Origin: an uncultured Bacteroidales bacterium
GTDB lineage: Bacteria; Bacteroidota; Bacteroidia; Bacteroidales; FEN-979
Length of the DNA: 55,036 nucleotides
NCBI GenBank assembly: GCA_903885595.1
Contig: CAISJJ010000035.1
Span: 1 to 55,036, forward strand
Direction: 5' to 3'
The notes below the pieces were generated by a model. That model saw only the letters and a list, made by a program, of their open reading frames with translations, was not told the DNA's origin and searched no databases. Below are positions 33,893 to 43,485 of the stretch, one piece after another. The stretch's first letter is position 1; every line of letters starts with the position of its first letter. The translations under genes were made by a program, and so were the position numbers.

Positions 33893-35071
33893 CTACATCA
33901 GCTTCTGGTAAACCATCCACCAGCGGTCGGGGATGTCGTTTTCACAGGCCACCTGGTAATCCTTGTAGGAGCAGGGTACGAGGTAATGACGTTCATATTT
34001 GATCCTTTGCTCAGCGGGCAGAGGGATCTCCATCCACCAGCGATCGGTTTTTTTGCTCTTGTAAAAAACGATCTCTTCCTTGTGATCGCTGATACTGACC
34101 CTGTATTTCAGATAATCTTCCTCGTTTTTGAATGGAAAGTCATGGGCTCGGTTATAAAAACCATCGATAAAATACCAGATCATCTGGGCAACCAGATGGG
34201 CGGTTTGACCGGTTTTATCAAATTTGGGGTTGACTTCATAAAAACCAATTGAGGTCAGCTTGTCGCTTAAGCCTGCATAACGGATAATCTGGCAGGCCTC
34301 TTCTCCGTAAAACCCGTTGGGGGTCGCATTCCCGTTCCCTGGTGCATCAGAATTCCGGATGGCCGAGATATCAAAACTGAGCATATCGGCATTGCGCACT
34401 ATGGGTTCCACCTCTTCGAGACTTTCGCGTACAATGCCAAGCCGGTAGGTGTCGAAAAACAGGTTTTTCATAAGCCGCAGGGCATCCTGATCAATAAAAT
34501 AGGTTTGGTAGCCAATGTTGGCATAATTAAACAGATAATTGGGCTGATGCAAAATAATGTTGCTCAGGTAGGATTGCGAATCCATCTCCTGCTCCGATTT
34601 TCCCAGGTCAAACATAGGATCAACCGCAACAATATTGATAATCTGTCCAAGACTCTGATACGCCTGATAATTTGCATAGGTCAGATCCTGACTTCCCCCA
34701 ATAATAACCGGCAGTACGTTGTTGCTGATCATTTCAGCAACCACTGAACTCAGGGCAAAATAGGTATCCGTAACAGTGAATCCCCTTTTAATATTACCAA
34801 GATCAACCAGTTTAACGGCATGAGGTCCGGAGTTGAGCTTATAAAGAAATTTCCGGATAGAATCAGGAGCCATTCCGCAACCTGCATTTTCGATGGCATT
34901 CCGGTCATCTTTCACCCCGATCAGGGCGATGTCGTATATGGTATAATCCGGGAAATCACTGGCATCATTAAAAATACCGATTACATTTCCAAGCCGGGCC
35001 TGACCTGCGGATTCTCCGCTGTACGGAAATTCACCCGGGTCGAGTGGTTCAAAAAAAGCAGAAATATCCAT
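33893..35071 (-). CDS. Arginase/agmatinase-fold protein with degenerate metal site
   Basis: 392 residues. The ureohydrolase fold is recognisable, but the three metal-binding motifs are altered: GGDHS reads GGSQD (125-129), DAHxD reads DPMFD (151-155), and SxDxD reads SFDIS (232-236). So His, His and Asp ligands of the two-manganese centre are replaced by Gln, Met and Ser. A ~90-residue C-terminal extension rich in W, K and E follows (TDRWWMEIPLP..., IPDRWWMVYQKLM). The enzyme is unlikely to work as an arginase or formiminoglutamase; a structural or regulatory role is inferred. Its start is six bases after the topA stop, so they are in one operon. Confidence 0.78.
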   Translation of the reverse strand: MDISAFFEPLDPGEFPYSGESAGQARLGNVIGIFNDASDFPDYTIYDIALIGVKDDRNAIENAGCGMAPDSIRKFLYKLNSGPHAVKLVDLGNIKRGFTVTDTYFALSSVVAEMISNNVLPVIIGGSQDLTYANYQAYQSLGQIINIVAVDPMFDLGKSEQEMDSQSYLSNIILHQPNYLFNYANIGYQTYFIDQDALRLMKNLFFDTYRLGIVRESLEEVEPIVRNADMLSFDISAIRNSDAPGNGNATPNGFYGEEACQIIRYAGLSDKLTSIGFYEVNPKFDKTGQTAHLVAQMIWYFIDGFYNRAHDFPFKNEEDYLKYRVSISDHKEEIVFYKSKKTDRWWMEIPLPAEQRIKYERHYLVPCSYKDYQVACENDIPDRWWMVYQKLM

Positions 35072-35077
35072 GGGACA

Positions 35078-37399
35078 TTACTTTTTCTTCTTCGATTTAG
35101 ATTTTGAGGGCTGTGTTTCAGCAATAATTTTTTTACATTCTTCAAAGGTTAAGCCCTTGGGATCTTTCCCTTTCGGAATTTTAAAGTTCTCCTTATTACA
35201 AGCAATATAGGCGCCATACCTGCCATTCAGAACCTGGATCATGGTGCCGTTTTCACTAAATTCATTCAGTATCTTCTGGCTGTCCTGCTCCCTTTTCACC
35301 CGGATGATTTCACAAGCCCGTTCGAGTTCTATCGTCAATGGATCATCTTCCTTGGGAAGAGAATAAAACAGCGAATTATGACGGATATAGGGACCAAACC
35401 GTCCAATTGCCACGGTTACCTCTTTGGTTTCAAATTCGCCGATTGACCTGGGAAGCCTGAACAGTTCGAGAGCTTCGTCGAGTGTGATCGTATCAATGCT
35501 CTGTCCTTTTTTCAGAGAGGCGAATTTCGGCTTGGCCTCAGCCTCGGCATCCCCAACCTGGACCATGGGGCCGTACCTGCCTATTTTAACAAAAACGTTT
35601 TGGCCGGTCTTGGGTTCCTTCCCGAGTAGTTTTTCGCCACTCACCTTACCCGAATTTTCCAATGTACCTTCAATCTGCTTATGAAACGGAAAATAAAACT
35701 CCTTGATCATCTGGTTCCACACCATCTTTCCTTCGGCTATTTCATCGAATTCCTCTTCAACGGTGGCAGTGAAATTATAATCAAGAATATTGTTGAAATT
35801 CTCGACCAGAAAATTGTTTACTACAGTACCGATATCTGTCGGGAAGAGTTTGGATTTCTCAAATCCCACATTCTCGGTTTTTACCTGTTCGGTAATAATG
35901 GACTTCCGGAGTGTCACCAAAGTAAAATTTCTCGTTATACCAGGCCGGTCTTCCTTTACAACATATCCTCGCTTCTGTATGGTCGAAATGGTGGGCGCAT
36001 AGGTTGAAGGCCGACCGATACCCAGTTCCTCCATTTTTTTCACCAGCATTGCCTCGGTATACCGGAAGGGTTGCTGGGTAAATTTTTCCTGGGCATTCAT
36101 TTCCGACAAGGTGAGCTTATCGCCGGTAATCATCTGGGGTAGCATGCCCTCTTCTCCATTCTGCTCCTCCTCATCGGTCGATTCCATGTAAACTTTCAGG
36201 AATCCGTCAAATTTGATCACCTCTCCACGAGCCATGAATTTTTCATCGGCCCCGGAAATGGCTATTGTAACATTTGTTTTTTCAAGTTCAGCGTCGGCCA
36301 TCTGCGAGGCAATGGTCCGTTTCCAGATCAGTTCATACAGGCGTTTGTGCGATTTGTCTCCCTCGATGGTCCTGTTGGTCATAAAGGTCGGGCGAATGGC
36401 CTCATGTGCCTCTTGTGCCCCTTTGGATTTGGTGGTGAATTTGCGTGTTTTCACATATTCAGCTCCGAATGCCGTGGTGATTTCCGTTCGCGACATCGCC
36501 AGGGCCATGTCAGAAAGGTTTACCGAGTCGGTACGCATATAGGTGATCATCCCCGACTCGTAAAGTTCCTGTGCCACACGCATGGTGTTGGCTACCGAAA
36601 ATCCCAGTTTTCTGGAGGCCTCCTGTTGCAGAGTGGAGGTGGTAAATGGCGCTGCGGGTGATTTCCGTGATGGCCTGGTATCCACATCTTCGACTGTGTA
36701 AGTAGATGGAATACACTTTTTAAGAAAAGCAACCGCATCCTCTTTTTTCGCGAAACGCTTGTTCAGCTCAGCCTTCACTGCACTGACTTTCTCCCCGTTC
36801 TTTAAAAGGAAATCGGCGGCAATGCGAAAGGCGGAGGTGCTCAGGAAGTTTTTGATTTCCTCCTCACGCTCCACGATCAGCCTCACCGCAACCGATTGAA
36901 CCCGGCCGGCCGATAAGGATGGTTTGATTTTTTTCCAAAGCAGAGGAGATAGTTCAAAACCCACGAGCCGGTCCAGCACACGGCGTGCCTGCTGCGCATC
37001 AACAAGATGCTTATCAATGGCCCTTGGGTTTTCAATCGCTTCCTGGATGGCAGATTTAGTGATTTCATGAAAGGCGATACGTTTGGTTTTGGCCACATCC
37101 AGTCCAAGCGCTTCGATCAAATGCCATGATATGGCTTCTCCCTCGCGGTCCTCATCAGACGCCAGCCAAACCCATTCCGAACCCTGGGCAAGTTTTTTTA
37201 ATTCTGCAACAATCTTCTTCTTCTCGGGGGAGATGATATACTGTGGAATAAATCCATTTTCAATGTCCACCCCAAGATCCTTTTTCGACAGATCTGCCAC
37301 ATGTCCCATGCACGACTTCACCGTAAAATCCTTCCCCAGAAACCCTCCAATGGTTTTGGCCTTGGCAGGAGACTCAACAATAACTAAGTTCTTCGTCAT
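35078..37399 (-). CDS. topA: DNA topoisomerase I (type IA)
   Basis: 773 residues from the ATG at 37399. The frame is open to 37435, but that region contains the promoter's -7 box, so the shorter start (MTKNLVIVESPAKAKTI) is right. The Toprim domain shows the acidic triad in WLASDEDREGEA. The active-site tyrosine is Tyr287 in GMITYMRTDSVN. After the core come C-terminal topoisomerase repeats (e.g. GRYGPMVQVGD, GRFGPYIRHN, GRYGAYIACN) and a KSKSKKKK tail. It relaxes negative supercoils. No cysteine zinc fingers are seen, as usual in this phylum. Confidence 0.95.
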   Translation of the reverse strand: MTKNLVIVESPAKAKTIGGFLGKDFTVKSCMGHVADLSKKDLGVDIENGFIPQYIISPEKKKIVAELKKLAQGSEWVWLASDEDREGEAISWHLIEALGLDVAKTKRIAFHEITKSAIQEAIENPRAIDKHLVDAQQARRVLDRLVGFELSPLLWKKIKPSLSAGRVQSVAVRLIVEREEEIKNFLSTSAFRIAADFLLKNGEKVSAVKAELNKRFAKKEDAVAFLKKCIPSTYTVEDVDTRPSRKSPAAPFTTSTLQQEASRKLGFSVANTMRVAQELYESGMITYMRTDSVNLSDMALAMSRTEITTAFGAEYVKTRKFTTKSKGAQEAHEAIRPTFMTNRTIEGDKSHKRLYELIWKRTIASQMADAELEKTNVTIAISGADEKFMARGEVIKFDGFLKVYMESTDEEEQNGEEGMLPQMITGDKLTLSEMNAQEKFTQQPFRYTEAMLVKKMEELGIGRPSTYAPTISTIQKRGYVVKEDRPGITRNFTLVTLRKSIITEQVKTENVGFEKSKLFPTDIGTVVNNFLVENFNNILDYNFTATVEEEFDEIAEGKMVWNQMIKEFYFPFHKQIEGTLENSGKVSGEKLLGKEPKTGQNVFVKIGRYGPMVQVGDAEAEAKPKFASLKKGQSIDTITLDEALELFRLPRSIGEFETKEVTVAIGRFGPYIRHNSLFYSLPKEDDPLTIELERACEIIRVKREQDSQKILNEFSENGTMIQVLNGRYGAYIACNKENFKIPKGKDPKGLTFEECKKIIAETQPSKSKSKKKK

Positions 37400-37432
37400 A
37401 TGGATACCGTATTTAGTTCTCGAAATCCGGTG

Positions 37433-37467
37433 CAAAAGTAAGACAATTAAGTTAATCCTTACCTTTG
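37433..37467. promoter_or_regulatory. Divergent -7 boxes for topA (minus) and miaB (plus)
   Basis: Minus strand TACTTTTG (37440-37433) and plus strand TACCTTTG (37460-37467) both match TAnnTTTG. Their starts point away from each other with only 19 bases between. Neither has an exact TTTG at the usual distance. Confidence 0.55.
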
Positions 37468-37519
37468 CACCTCTTTTTTATGCTTAATCGGTCATTTGAC
37501 CATAAGGTAATACCCTAAC

Positions 37520-38848
37520 GTGAAAAATAATAAAAAAATATATATTGAAACATATGGATGTCAGATGAATGTTTCTGACAGTGAAATTGTTGCTTCTATT
37601 TTAACGGAACATGGATTTGAAAATACGCATGAAGTAACCTTGGCCGATATCGTGCTGGTGAATACATGCTCCATCAGGGAAAATGCGGAAGAGCGGGTTA
37701 GAAAAAGGCTTCAATATTTTAAATCCCTGCGGAAGAAACGGCCGGAACTGATCATCGGTTTGCTGGGGTGCATGGCCGACCGCACGAAAACTGCCCTGAT
37801 GGAGGAGGAGCAATTGCTCGACCTTGTTGCCGGACCCGATTCTTACCGGCATCTCCCGCAGTTGCTGGCACAGGTTGGCACCGGGCAGAAGGCCATCGAC
37901 ACGATCCTTTCCACCGATGAAACGTATGCCGATATTACCCCTGTTCGCCTTGATTCCAACGGGGTTTCCGCCTTCATATCGATCATGCGCGGCTGTGAGA
38001 ATTATTGTTCATACTGCGTGGTCCCCTCCACGCGTGGACAGGAACGCAGCCGGGATGCAGCGTCGATTGTACGGGAGGCAACCGACCTGTTTGTTAAAGG
38101 GTATCGTGAAGTAACTCTTCTCGGACAGAATGTAAACTCCTATGATTGGAAAACCGGCAACACGGCTATCAATTTCGCTCGGTTACTCGAAATGGTGGCG
38201 CAGGTAAGTCCTTTGATGCGCATACGTTTTGCAACCTCCCATCCAAAAGATATTTCCGATGAACTGCTGTACACCATCGCCCGGAATTCCAATCTCTGCA
38301 AAGCCATCCACCTTCCGGTGCAATCGGGGAGCAATCATATGCTTGATCTGATGAACCGGAAATACACCCGTGAAGATTATATGGAACGAATTCAAGCCAT
38401 CCGCAGAATCATTCCCGGCTGCGCCATTTCGACAGATATAATTGCCGGATTCTGCAACGAAACAGAGGATGACCACCGGGATACGCTTTCGCTCATGGAG
38501 TGGGTAGGCTACGACGCCGCATTTATGTTTAAATATTCGGAACGACCGCAAACACTGGCTGCTGATACGCTCGATGACAATATACCGGCGGAAATCAAAG
38601 ACCGGCGGTTAACGGAAATTATTCATCTTCAGCAGAAATTGTCACTGGCCAAAAACCAAGATGAAATTGGCAAATCATTGGAAATCCTGGTTGAAGGATC
38701 ATCAAAACGTTCAAACAACCAGTATTTCGGGCGCAGTTCACAAAACAAGGTCGCTGTTTTCAACAAAACTGCTGCCGGAGAGGGGGAGTATATTCAGGTA
38801 AAAATTTCCGGCGCCACTTCCGCAACGTTATTGGGTGAAGTAGTCTGA
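37520..38848 (+). CDS. miaB: tRNA-2-methylthio-N6-dimethylallyladenosine synthase
   Basis: 442 residues starting at a GTG (37520). The N-terminal UPF0004 domain holds three cluster-binding cysteines (Cys14 in YGCQMNVSDS, Cys50, Cys84). The radical-SAM CxxxCxxC motif is CENYCSYC (159-166). A TRAM domain ends the protein. It adds the 2-methylthio group to A37 of tRNAs reading UNN codons. A 12-codon ATG reading frame (37480-37518) ends one base before the GTG and may couple its translation. Confidence 0.95.
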   Translation: MKNNKKIYIETYGCQMNVSDSEIVASILTEHGFENTHEVTLADIVLVNTCSIRENAEERVRKRLQYFKSLRKKRPELIIGLLGCMADRTKTALMEEEQLLDLVAGPDSYRHLPQLLAQVGTGQKAIDTILSTDETYADITPVRLDSNGVSAFISIMRGCENYCSYCVVPSTRGQERSRDAASIVREATDLFVKGYREVTLLGQNVNSYDWKTGNTAINFARLLEMVAQVSPLMRIRFATSHPKDISDELLYTIARNSNLCKAIHLPVQSGSNHMLDLMNRKYTREDYMERIQAIRRIIPGCAISTDIIAGFCNETEDDHRDTLSLMEWVGYDAAFMFKYSERPQTLAADTLDDNIPAEIKDRRLTEIIHLQQKLSLAKNQDEIGKSLEILVEGSSKRSNNQYFGRSSQNKVAVFNKTAAGEGEYIQVKISGATSATLLGEVV

Positions 38849-38858
38849 CAAAAAAATG

Positions 38859-38866
38859 TAATTTTG
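38859..38866 (+). promoter_or_regulatory. -7 promoter box of cysDN
   Basis: TAATTTTG matches TAnnTTTG, 14 bases before the cysD ATG. The upstream box is weak (TTGG about 24 bp away). Confidence 0.42.
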
Positions 38867-38880
38867 CTTTCTTTTTCAAT

Positions 38881-39786
38881 ATGGATAACTATCAACTGAC
38901 TCATCTGAAAGAGCTGGAGTCGGAAGCAATTTATGTATTACGTGAAGTAGCAGCACAATTTGAGCGTCCGGTTCTGCTGTTTTCAGGGGGTAAGGATTCT
39001 ATTGTTCTGGTGCACCTTTCGCGCAAAGCCTTCTACCCTGCCAGTATCCCTTTCCCTCTTTTACACATTGACACCGGGCACAATTTTCCCGAAACCCTTG
39101 ACTTCAGGGACTGGCTGTCAAAATCGGTTAATGCCCGGCTGCTGGTGGGATCGGTGCAGGAGTCGATCGATATCGGGCGGGCTGTTGAAGAAAAGGGCAT
39201 AAATGCCAGTCGCAACGTACTGCAAACGGTGACCTTGCTCGACGCGATTGAAAAGAACAAATTTGATGCAGCCATTGGCGGAGCCCGGCGCGACGAGGAG
39301 AAAGCCAGGGCGAAAGAGCGCTTTTTTTCCCACCGTGATGAATTCGGGCAGTGGGATCCCAAAAACCAGCGTCCGGAGCTCTGGTATATGTTTAACGGAA
39401 AGAAACGAATGGGAGAACATTTCCGCGTGTTCCCCATAAGCAACTGGACCGAGATGGATGTGTGGCAATATATTCTCGCCGAAAACATCGATCTCCCCAG
39501 CATCTACTTTACCCATGAACGGGATGTTTTTTACCGCGATGGCGTTTGGCTTGCAGCAGCTCCCTTCATGGAGATGAAACCCACTGAGAAAGTTGAGTTC
39601 AGGCGTGTCCGCTGCCGCACGGTTGGCGACATTTCCTGTACCGGACTCACTCTGTCGACCGCAGATACGGTCGAAGACATCATCCAGGAGATCGCTGCAA
39701 CGCGTGTTACAGAAAGGGGTGGCAGGTATGATGATAAACGTTCCGAAGCAGCCATGGAAGACCGGAAAAAGGAGGGATATTTCTGA
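38881..39786 (+). CDS. cysD: Sulfate adenylyltransferase subunit 2
   Basis: 301 residues. The PP-loop ATP-binding motif is LLFSGGKDS (33-41), followed by LLHIDTGHNFPE and later GGARRDEEKARAKER and RTVGDISCTG, all conserved in CysD. With CysN it forms ATP sulfurylase, making APS from sulfate and ATP with GTP hydrolysis as drive. Its stop shares one base with the cysN start (TGATG). No cysC, cysH or sulfite reductase gene is in view, so the pathway's next step lies elsewhere. Confidence 0.95.
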   Translation: MDNYQLTHLKELESEAIYVLREVAAQFERPVLLFSGGKDSIVLVHLSRKAFYPASIPFPLLHIDTGHNFPETLDFRDWLSKSVNARLLVGSVQESIDIGRAVEEKGINASRNVLQTVTLLDAIEKNKFDAAIGGARRDEEKARAKERFFSHRDEFGQWDPKNQRPELWYMFNGKKRMGEHFRVFPISNWTEMDVWQYILAENIDLPSIYFTHERDVFYRDGVWLAAAPFMEMKPTEKVEFRRVRCRTVGDISCTGLTLSTADTVEDIIQEIAATRVTERGGRYDDKRSEAAMEDRKKEGYF

Positions 39787-41066
39787 TGGAACAAACTTTT
39801 TCAACCAAAGCCTACCTGGGCATGGAATTGCTGCGATTCACCACCGCTGGAAGTGTGGATGACGGGAAGAGTACGCTCATCGGGCGCCTGTTGTACGACA
39901 GTAAATCCATTTTTGAAGACCAGCTCGACGCCGTAAGACGCGCCAGCGTCCAGAAAGGCAGCGAACACCTCAACCTGGCCCTGTTTACCGATGGCCTGCG
40001 TGCCGAACGCGAGCAGGGCATCACTATCGATGTGGCCTACCGGTATTTTGCCACCCCGCAACGGAAGTTTATCATTGCCGATACTCCGGGACATATCCAG
40101 TACACCCGCAATATGGTGACCGGGGCCTCCACAGCCAATGCCGCTATCGTGCTGATCGACGCCCGCAATGGCGTGATCGAACAAACGCACCGGCATGCTT
40201 TTCTCGCTTCCCTGCTTGGCATTCCTCACATCATTGTCTGCATCAACAAGATGGACCTGATGGATTACAGTCAGGCTGTGTACACTGCAATACTCAATAA
40301 TTTCCAGGCCTTTGCAAACCAGGTATTTCCCGATCAGGATATGCGTTTTATCCCCATCAGTGCGCTGAAAGGCGATAACGTGGTAAAGCCTTCCGAAAAT
40401 ATGCCCTGGTATAATGGTGGAACATTGCTGCATCACCTCGAAACCATTCCCATCAGCCAGGATCACGATCTGGTGCATCAGCGCTTCCCGGTTCAATATG
40501 TCATCCGTCCCGAATCGGATGAATTCCACGATTACCGCGGCTATGCAGGCCGGGTTGCCGGCGGCTTCTTCCATCCCGGGGATAAGGTCGTCGTCCTGCC
40601 TTCACATTTGGAAAGTGAAATCGCATCGGTCGACACCTATGGCAAAGCGCTTTCAGAGGCACATCCTCCGATGTCGGTTACCCTGACACTGAAAGATGAC
40701 CTCGATATCAGCCGGGGTGATATGATTGCCGGTATTGAGGATTCTCCTCAAGAGAGTTGCGACATCGATGCAATGATTTGCTGGATGAATCCCAGGCCAA
40801 TGCAAATTCAGGGAAAATATGCGTTGAAACATACCACTAGGGATGTTCGTTGCCTGATCCAGAACATCGATTATGTGCTGAACATCAGCACGCTGGAAAA
40901 ACTGACTGAGAATAAAACCCTACGTATGAACGACATTGCACGAATCCGGATCCGAACGACCAAGCCGCTTTTTTTCGATCCTTACAAGGTTAACCGAATC
41001 ACCGGAAGTCTTATCCTCATTGATGAAGCCACCAACGAAACGGTCGCCGCAGGAATGATCCTCTGA
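39786..41066 (+). CDS. cysN: Sulfate adenylyltransferase subunit 1 (GTPase)
   Basis: 426 residues, an EF-Tu-like GTPase with G1 AGSVDDGKST (21-30), G3 DTPGHIQYTRNM and G4 NKMDLMD, then two beta-barrel domains. It lacks the C-terminal APS kinase domain that is fused in CysNC proteins. It activates CysD's adenylylation of sulfate. The start overlaps the cysD stop by one base. A stem-loop (41072-41093) follows the stop. Confidence 0.95.
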   Translation: MEQTFSTKAYLGMELLRFTTAGSVDDGKSTLIGRLLYDSKSIFEDQLDAVRRASVQKGSEHLNLALFTDGLRAEREQGITIDVAYRYFATPQRKFIIADTPGHIQYTRNMVTGASTANAAIVLIDARNGVIEQTHRHAFLASLLGIPHIIVCINKMDLMDYSQAVYTAILNNFQAFANQVFPDQDMRFIPISALKGDNVVKPSENMPWYNGGTLLHHLETIPISQDHDLVHQRFPVQYVIRPESDEFHDYRGYAGRVAGGFFHPGDKVVVLPSHLESEIASVDTYGKALSEAHPPMSVTLTLKDDLDISRGDMIAGIEDSPQESCDIDAMICWMNPRPMQIQGKYALKHTTRDVRCLIQNIDYVLNISTLEKLTENKTLRMNDIARIRIRTTKPLFFDPYKVNRITGSLILIDEATNETVAAGMIL

Positions 41067-41071
41067 GATAG

Positions 41072-41093
41072 CCTGATATGACAATATATCAGG
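41072..41093. terminator. Stem-loop after cysN
   Basis: CCTGATAT (41072-41079) pairs perfectly with ATATCAGG (41086-41093) around a six-base loop. No T-tract follows on the plus strand (GAAAAAAC), so it may slow polymerase or protect the 3' end rather than act as a classic terminator. Confidence 0.35.
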
Positions 41094-41148
41094 GAAAAAA
41101 CAGTTATCTTGAATCAGTTATCATTATAATTTCAGAAATTCTGCATTC

Positions 41149-43485
41149 ATGAATCTATTTCGATACACCTTGACATGCCTTTTGATCCTTTCATGCGCCT
41201 CTGAACTTTTTGCACAACAGGTGCCTATCGGTCATTGGCGGGATGAACTTCCTTACACATTGGTCAACTCTGTAACCGATGCCGGAAGCAGGATATATGC
41301 CTCCACGCCTTATGCCGTTTTTTATTTCGATAAAGAAGACAACAGTGTGGTGCGCATAACCAAAATCAACGGATTGTCAGACATCGGAATCAACACAATC
41401 CGCTACAACAAGGAGTATCAAACCCTCGTAATCGCATACAGCAATGCCAACATCGACCTGATCAAGAACAACACCGTTATCAATATTTCAGATATCAAAC
41501 GTAAGCCGATTTTAGGGAATAAAACCATTAATGATATCTTCTTTATAGGCAAGGATGCATATTTATCATGCGGTTTCGGTATCGTTGTGCTTGACATCAA
41601 TAAGGAGGAGATACGCGACACCTATTATATCGGGAAGGATGGCAGCCAGGTTAATGTACTTGCACTGACAAAAGATCAGCATGATTCCCTGTTTGCCGCA
41701 TCGGAAAAGGGAATCTACAAGGCTTACGCCAATGATCCCAACCTGGCTAATTTCGCCTCCTGGCATAAAGATGCAAGAATCGATACCTCAGCCAATTACA
41801 GCACGATTACCCATTTTGCCGGTAAAATATATGTTAACAAAAAGAAAGGCTCAACATTAACTGATACGATTTATACTTTTTCAGACGGGATGTGGAATAT
41901 ATGGGATCGGGCCGACTTTACCACGGTGATGAATTTGCAATCGGATGATAATTATCTCCTGGTCTCCTATAATTATTTCGTCAAAGTTTTTAATCCTGAT
42001 ATGGAAGTCGCCGCGGTAATTTATAATTATTTTCCCGGGGCTCCATATCCACAGGATGCCATTGCCGACCGTGATGGGTTATTCTGGGTTGGCGACACCT
42101 ATTCAGGCTTGCTCGGTTATGATCCCAAAGCCGTCACGGTTAATCACCTGAATCTCAGTGGCCCATCCTCTGCATTGGCCTTCAATATGACAAGCCTGGG
42201 TAATGAATTGTATATTGCTCCCGGGGGAAGAGATGGTTCGTTTATACCAATCTATATCCAGCCTCAGGTTTACCATTTTAATAACACAGACTGGCGAAAT
42301 CTCTCGGGATACAATAATCCCGTGATGAGCCAGACACACGACGTGGTTACTATTGCCATTGACCCGAATGACCCCAAACATGTATTTGCAGGGACTTATG
42401 GAACCGGGTTGCTCGAAATATACAACGATTCTGTAATCAGGCGTTTTACATATGGAAACAGCACCCTTCGCAATCACTCTGCTTCCGACACCTCCGATAT
42501 CCGGGTGGGAGGCATTACATTCGATGCATCGGGGAACCTGTGGGCTGTCACCTCACACAACAACAGCTGTCTGTCAATGAAAAAGGGCGACAGCTGGACC
42601 GGCTTCACCATTCCAATTGTAAATGAAAACGACCTGGGGCAGATTCTGGTGAACAAACTTGGGCAGAAATGGATCCAGATGCGTTATGGAAACATGAATC
42701 CGAATTCAATCATGGTTTTCACCGATAACGGAACCCCTGAAAATCCCACCGATGACCAGGCCAAACTCCTGAATTCAGCTGTTGGCAGCGGACATATTCC
42801 CGGAAATAATGTCATTGCCATGGCCGAAGATAAAAACGGGGAGATCTGGATCGGAACTGAACAGGGAGTCGCCGTCTTTTATTCTCCTGAGAATGTTTTT
42901 CAACCCGGTCAGAATTTCGATGCCCAGCGCATCCTGGTCACCCAGGGCAGCTATGTACAATATCTTCTTGAAAATGAATCTGTTACTTCAATTGCAGTCG
43001 ACGGGGCGAACCAAAAATGGATCGGAACCGACCGCGGAGGTGTATTTCTGTTTTCCGAGGACGGAACAAAACAAATCTATCATTTCACTGCTGAAGATAG
43101 TCCACTGCTTTCTGACCGTTTAACCTGTATCGCTATCAACAAGGATGGAGAGGTGTTTTTCGGTACCGACAAGGGCGTGATTTCATTCAGGGCACTGGCA
43201 ACTCCAGGGGGTGATACCAATGAAGATGTTTATGCATTTCCTAATCCTGTCAAATCTGATTATGATGGCTACATTGCCGTTAAGGGGCTGGTGAACAATG
43301 CCCAGATCCGGATTACCGACATCAACGGGGGACTGGTCTTTTCAACCCGTGCAGAAGGAGGACAGGCAGTATGGGACGGTAAAAATTTTGACGGTAAAAA
43401 AGCGCAGACCGGAGTCTATCTGGTATATGCAGCCGATGATACCGGATCGGAAAAGATCGTAACGAAAATCCTCATCATCAAATAA
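41149..43485 (+). CDS. porZ: T9SS component PorZ (two beta-propellers plus sorting domain)
   Basis: 778 residues. A signal peptide (ending ELFAQ) is followed by QVPIGHWRDELPY, then many propeller blades (e.g. NDIFFIGKDAYLSCGFGIVVLDI, GEIWIGTEQGVAVFY, QKWIGTDRGGVFLF). A C-terminal type A T9SS sorting domain (YAFPNPVKSDYDGYI...TGVYLVYAADD) closes the protein. PorZ sits on the cell surface and helps attach A-LPS to T9SS cargo. The placement directly before recO, with overlapping TAATG, is common in Bacteroidota and supports the call. T9SS cargo in this window (14440 and 45828) would depend on it. Confidence 0.82.
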   Translation: MNLFRYTLTCLLILSCASELFAQQVPIGHWRDELPYTLVNSVTDAGSRIYASTPYAVFYFDKEDNSVVRITKINGLSDIGINTIRYNKEYQTLVIAYSNANIDLIKNNTVINISDIKRKPILGNKTINDIFFIGKDAYLSCGFGIVVLDINKEEIRDTYYIGKDGSQVNVLALTKDQHDSLFAASEKGIYKAYANDPNLANFASWHKDARIDTSANYSTITHFAGKIYVNKKKGSTLTDTIYTFSDGMWNIWDRADFTTVMNLQSDDNYLLVSYNYFVKVFNPDMEVAAVIYNYFPGAPYPQDAIADRDGLFWVGDTYSGLLGYDPKAVTVNHLNLSGPSSALAFNMTSLGNELYIAPGGRDGSFIPIYIQPQVYHFNNTDWRNLSGYNNPVMSQTHDVVTIAIDPNDPKHVFAGTYGTGLLEIYNDSVIRRFTYGNSTLRNHSASDTSDIRVGGITFDASGNLWAVTSHNNSCLSMKKGDSWTGFTIPIVNENDLGQILVNKLGQKWIQMRYGNMNPNSIMVFTDNGTPENPTDDQAKLLNSAVGSGHIPGNNVIAMAEDKNGEIWIGTEQGVAVFYSPENVFQPGQNFDAQRILVTQGSYVQYLLENESVTSIAVDGANQKWIGTDRGGVFLFSEDGTKQIYHFTAEDSPLLSDRLTCIAINKDGEVFFGTDKGVISFRALATPGGDTNEDVYAFPNPVKSDYDGYIAVKGLVNNAQIRITDINGGLVFSTRAEGGQAVWDGKNFDGKKAQTGVYLVYAADDTGSEKIVTKILIIK

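Noticed and set aside
37400..37435. Longer topA start
   Set aside because: Overlaps the promoter -7 box on the minus strand; the conserved start MTKNLVIVESPAKAK begins at 37399.
39118..39804. Antisense open frame (228 codons) opposite cysD
   Set aside because: Shadow of cysD; low-complexity translation without family features.
39801..40574. Long antisense open frame (257 codons) opposite cysN
   Set aside because: Mirror of the cysN codon pattern; the GTPase motifs on the plus strand prove cysN is real and the antisense translation resembles no domain.
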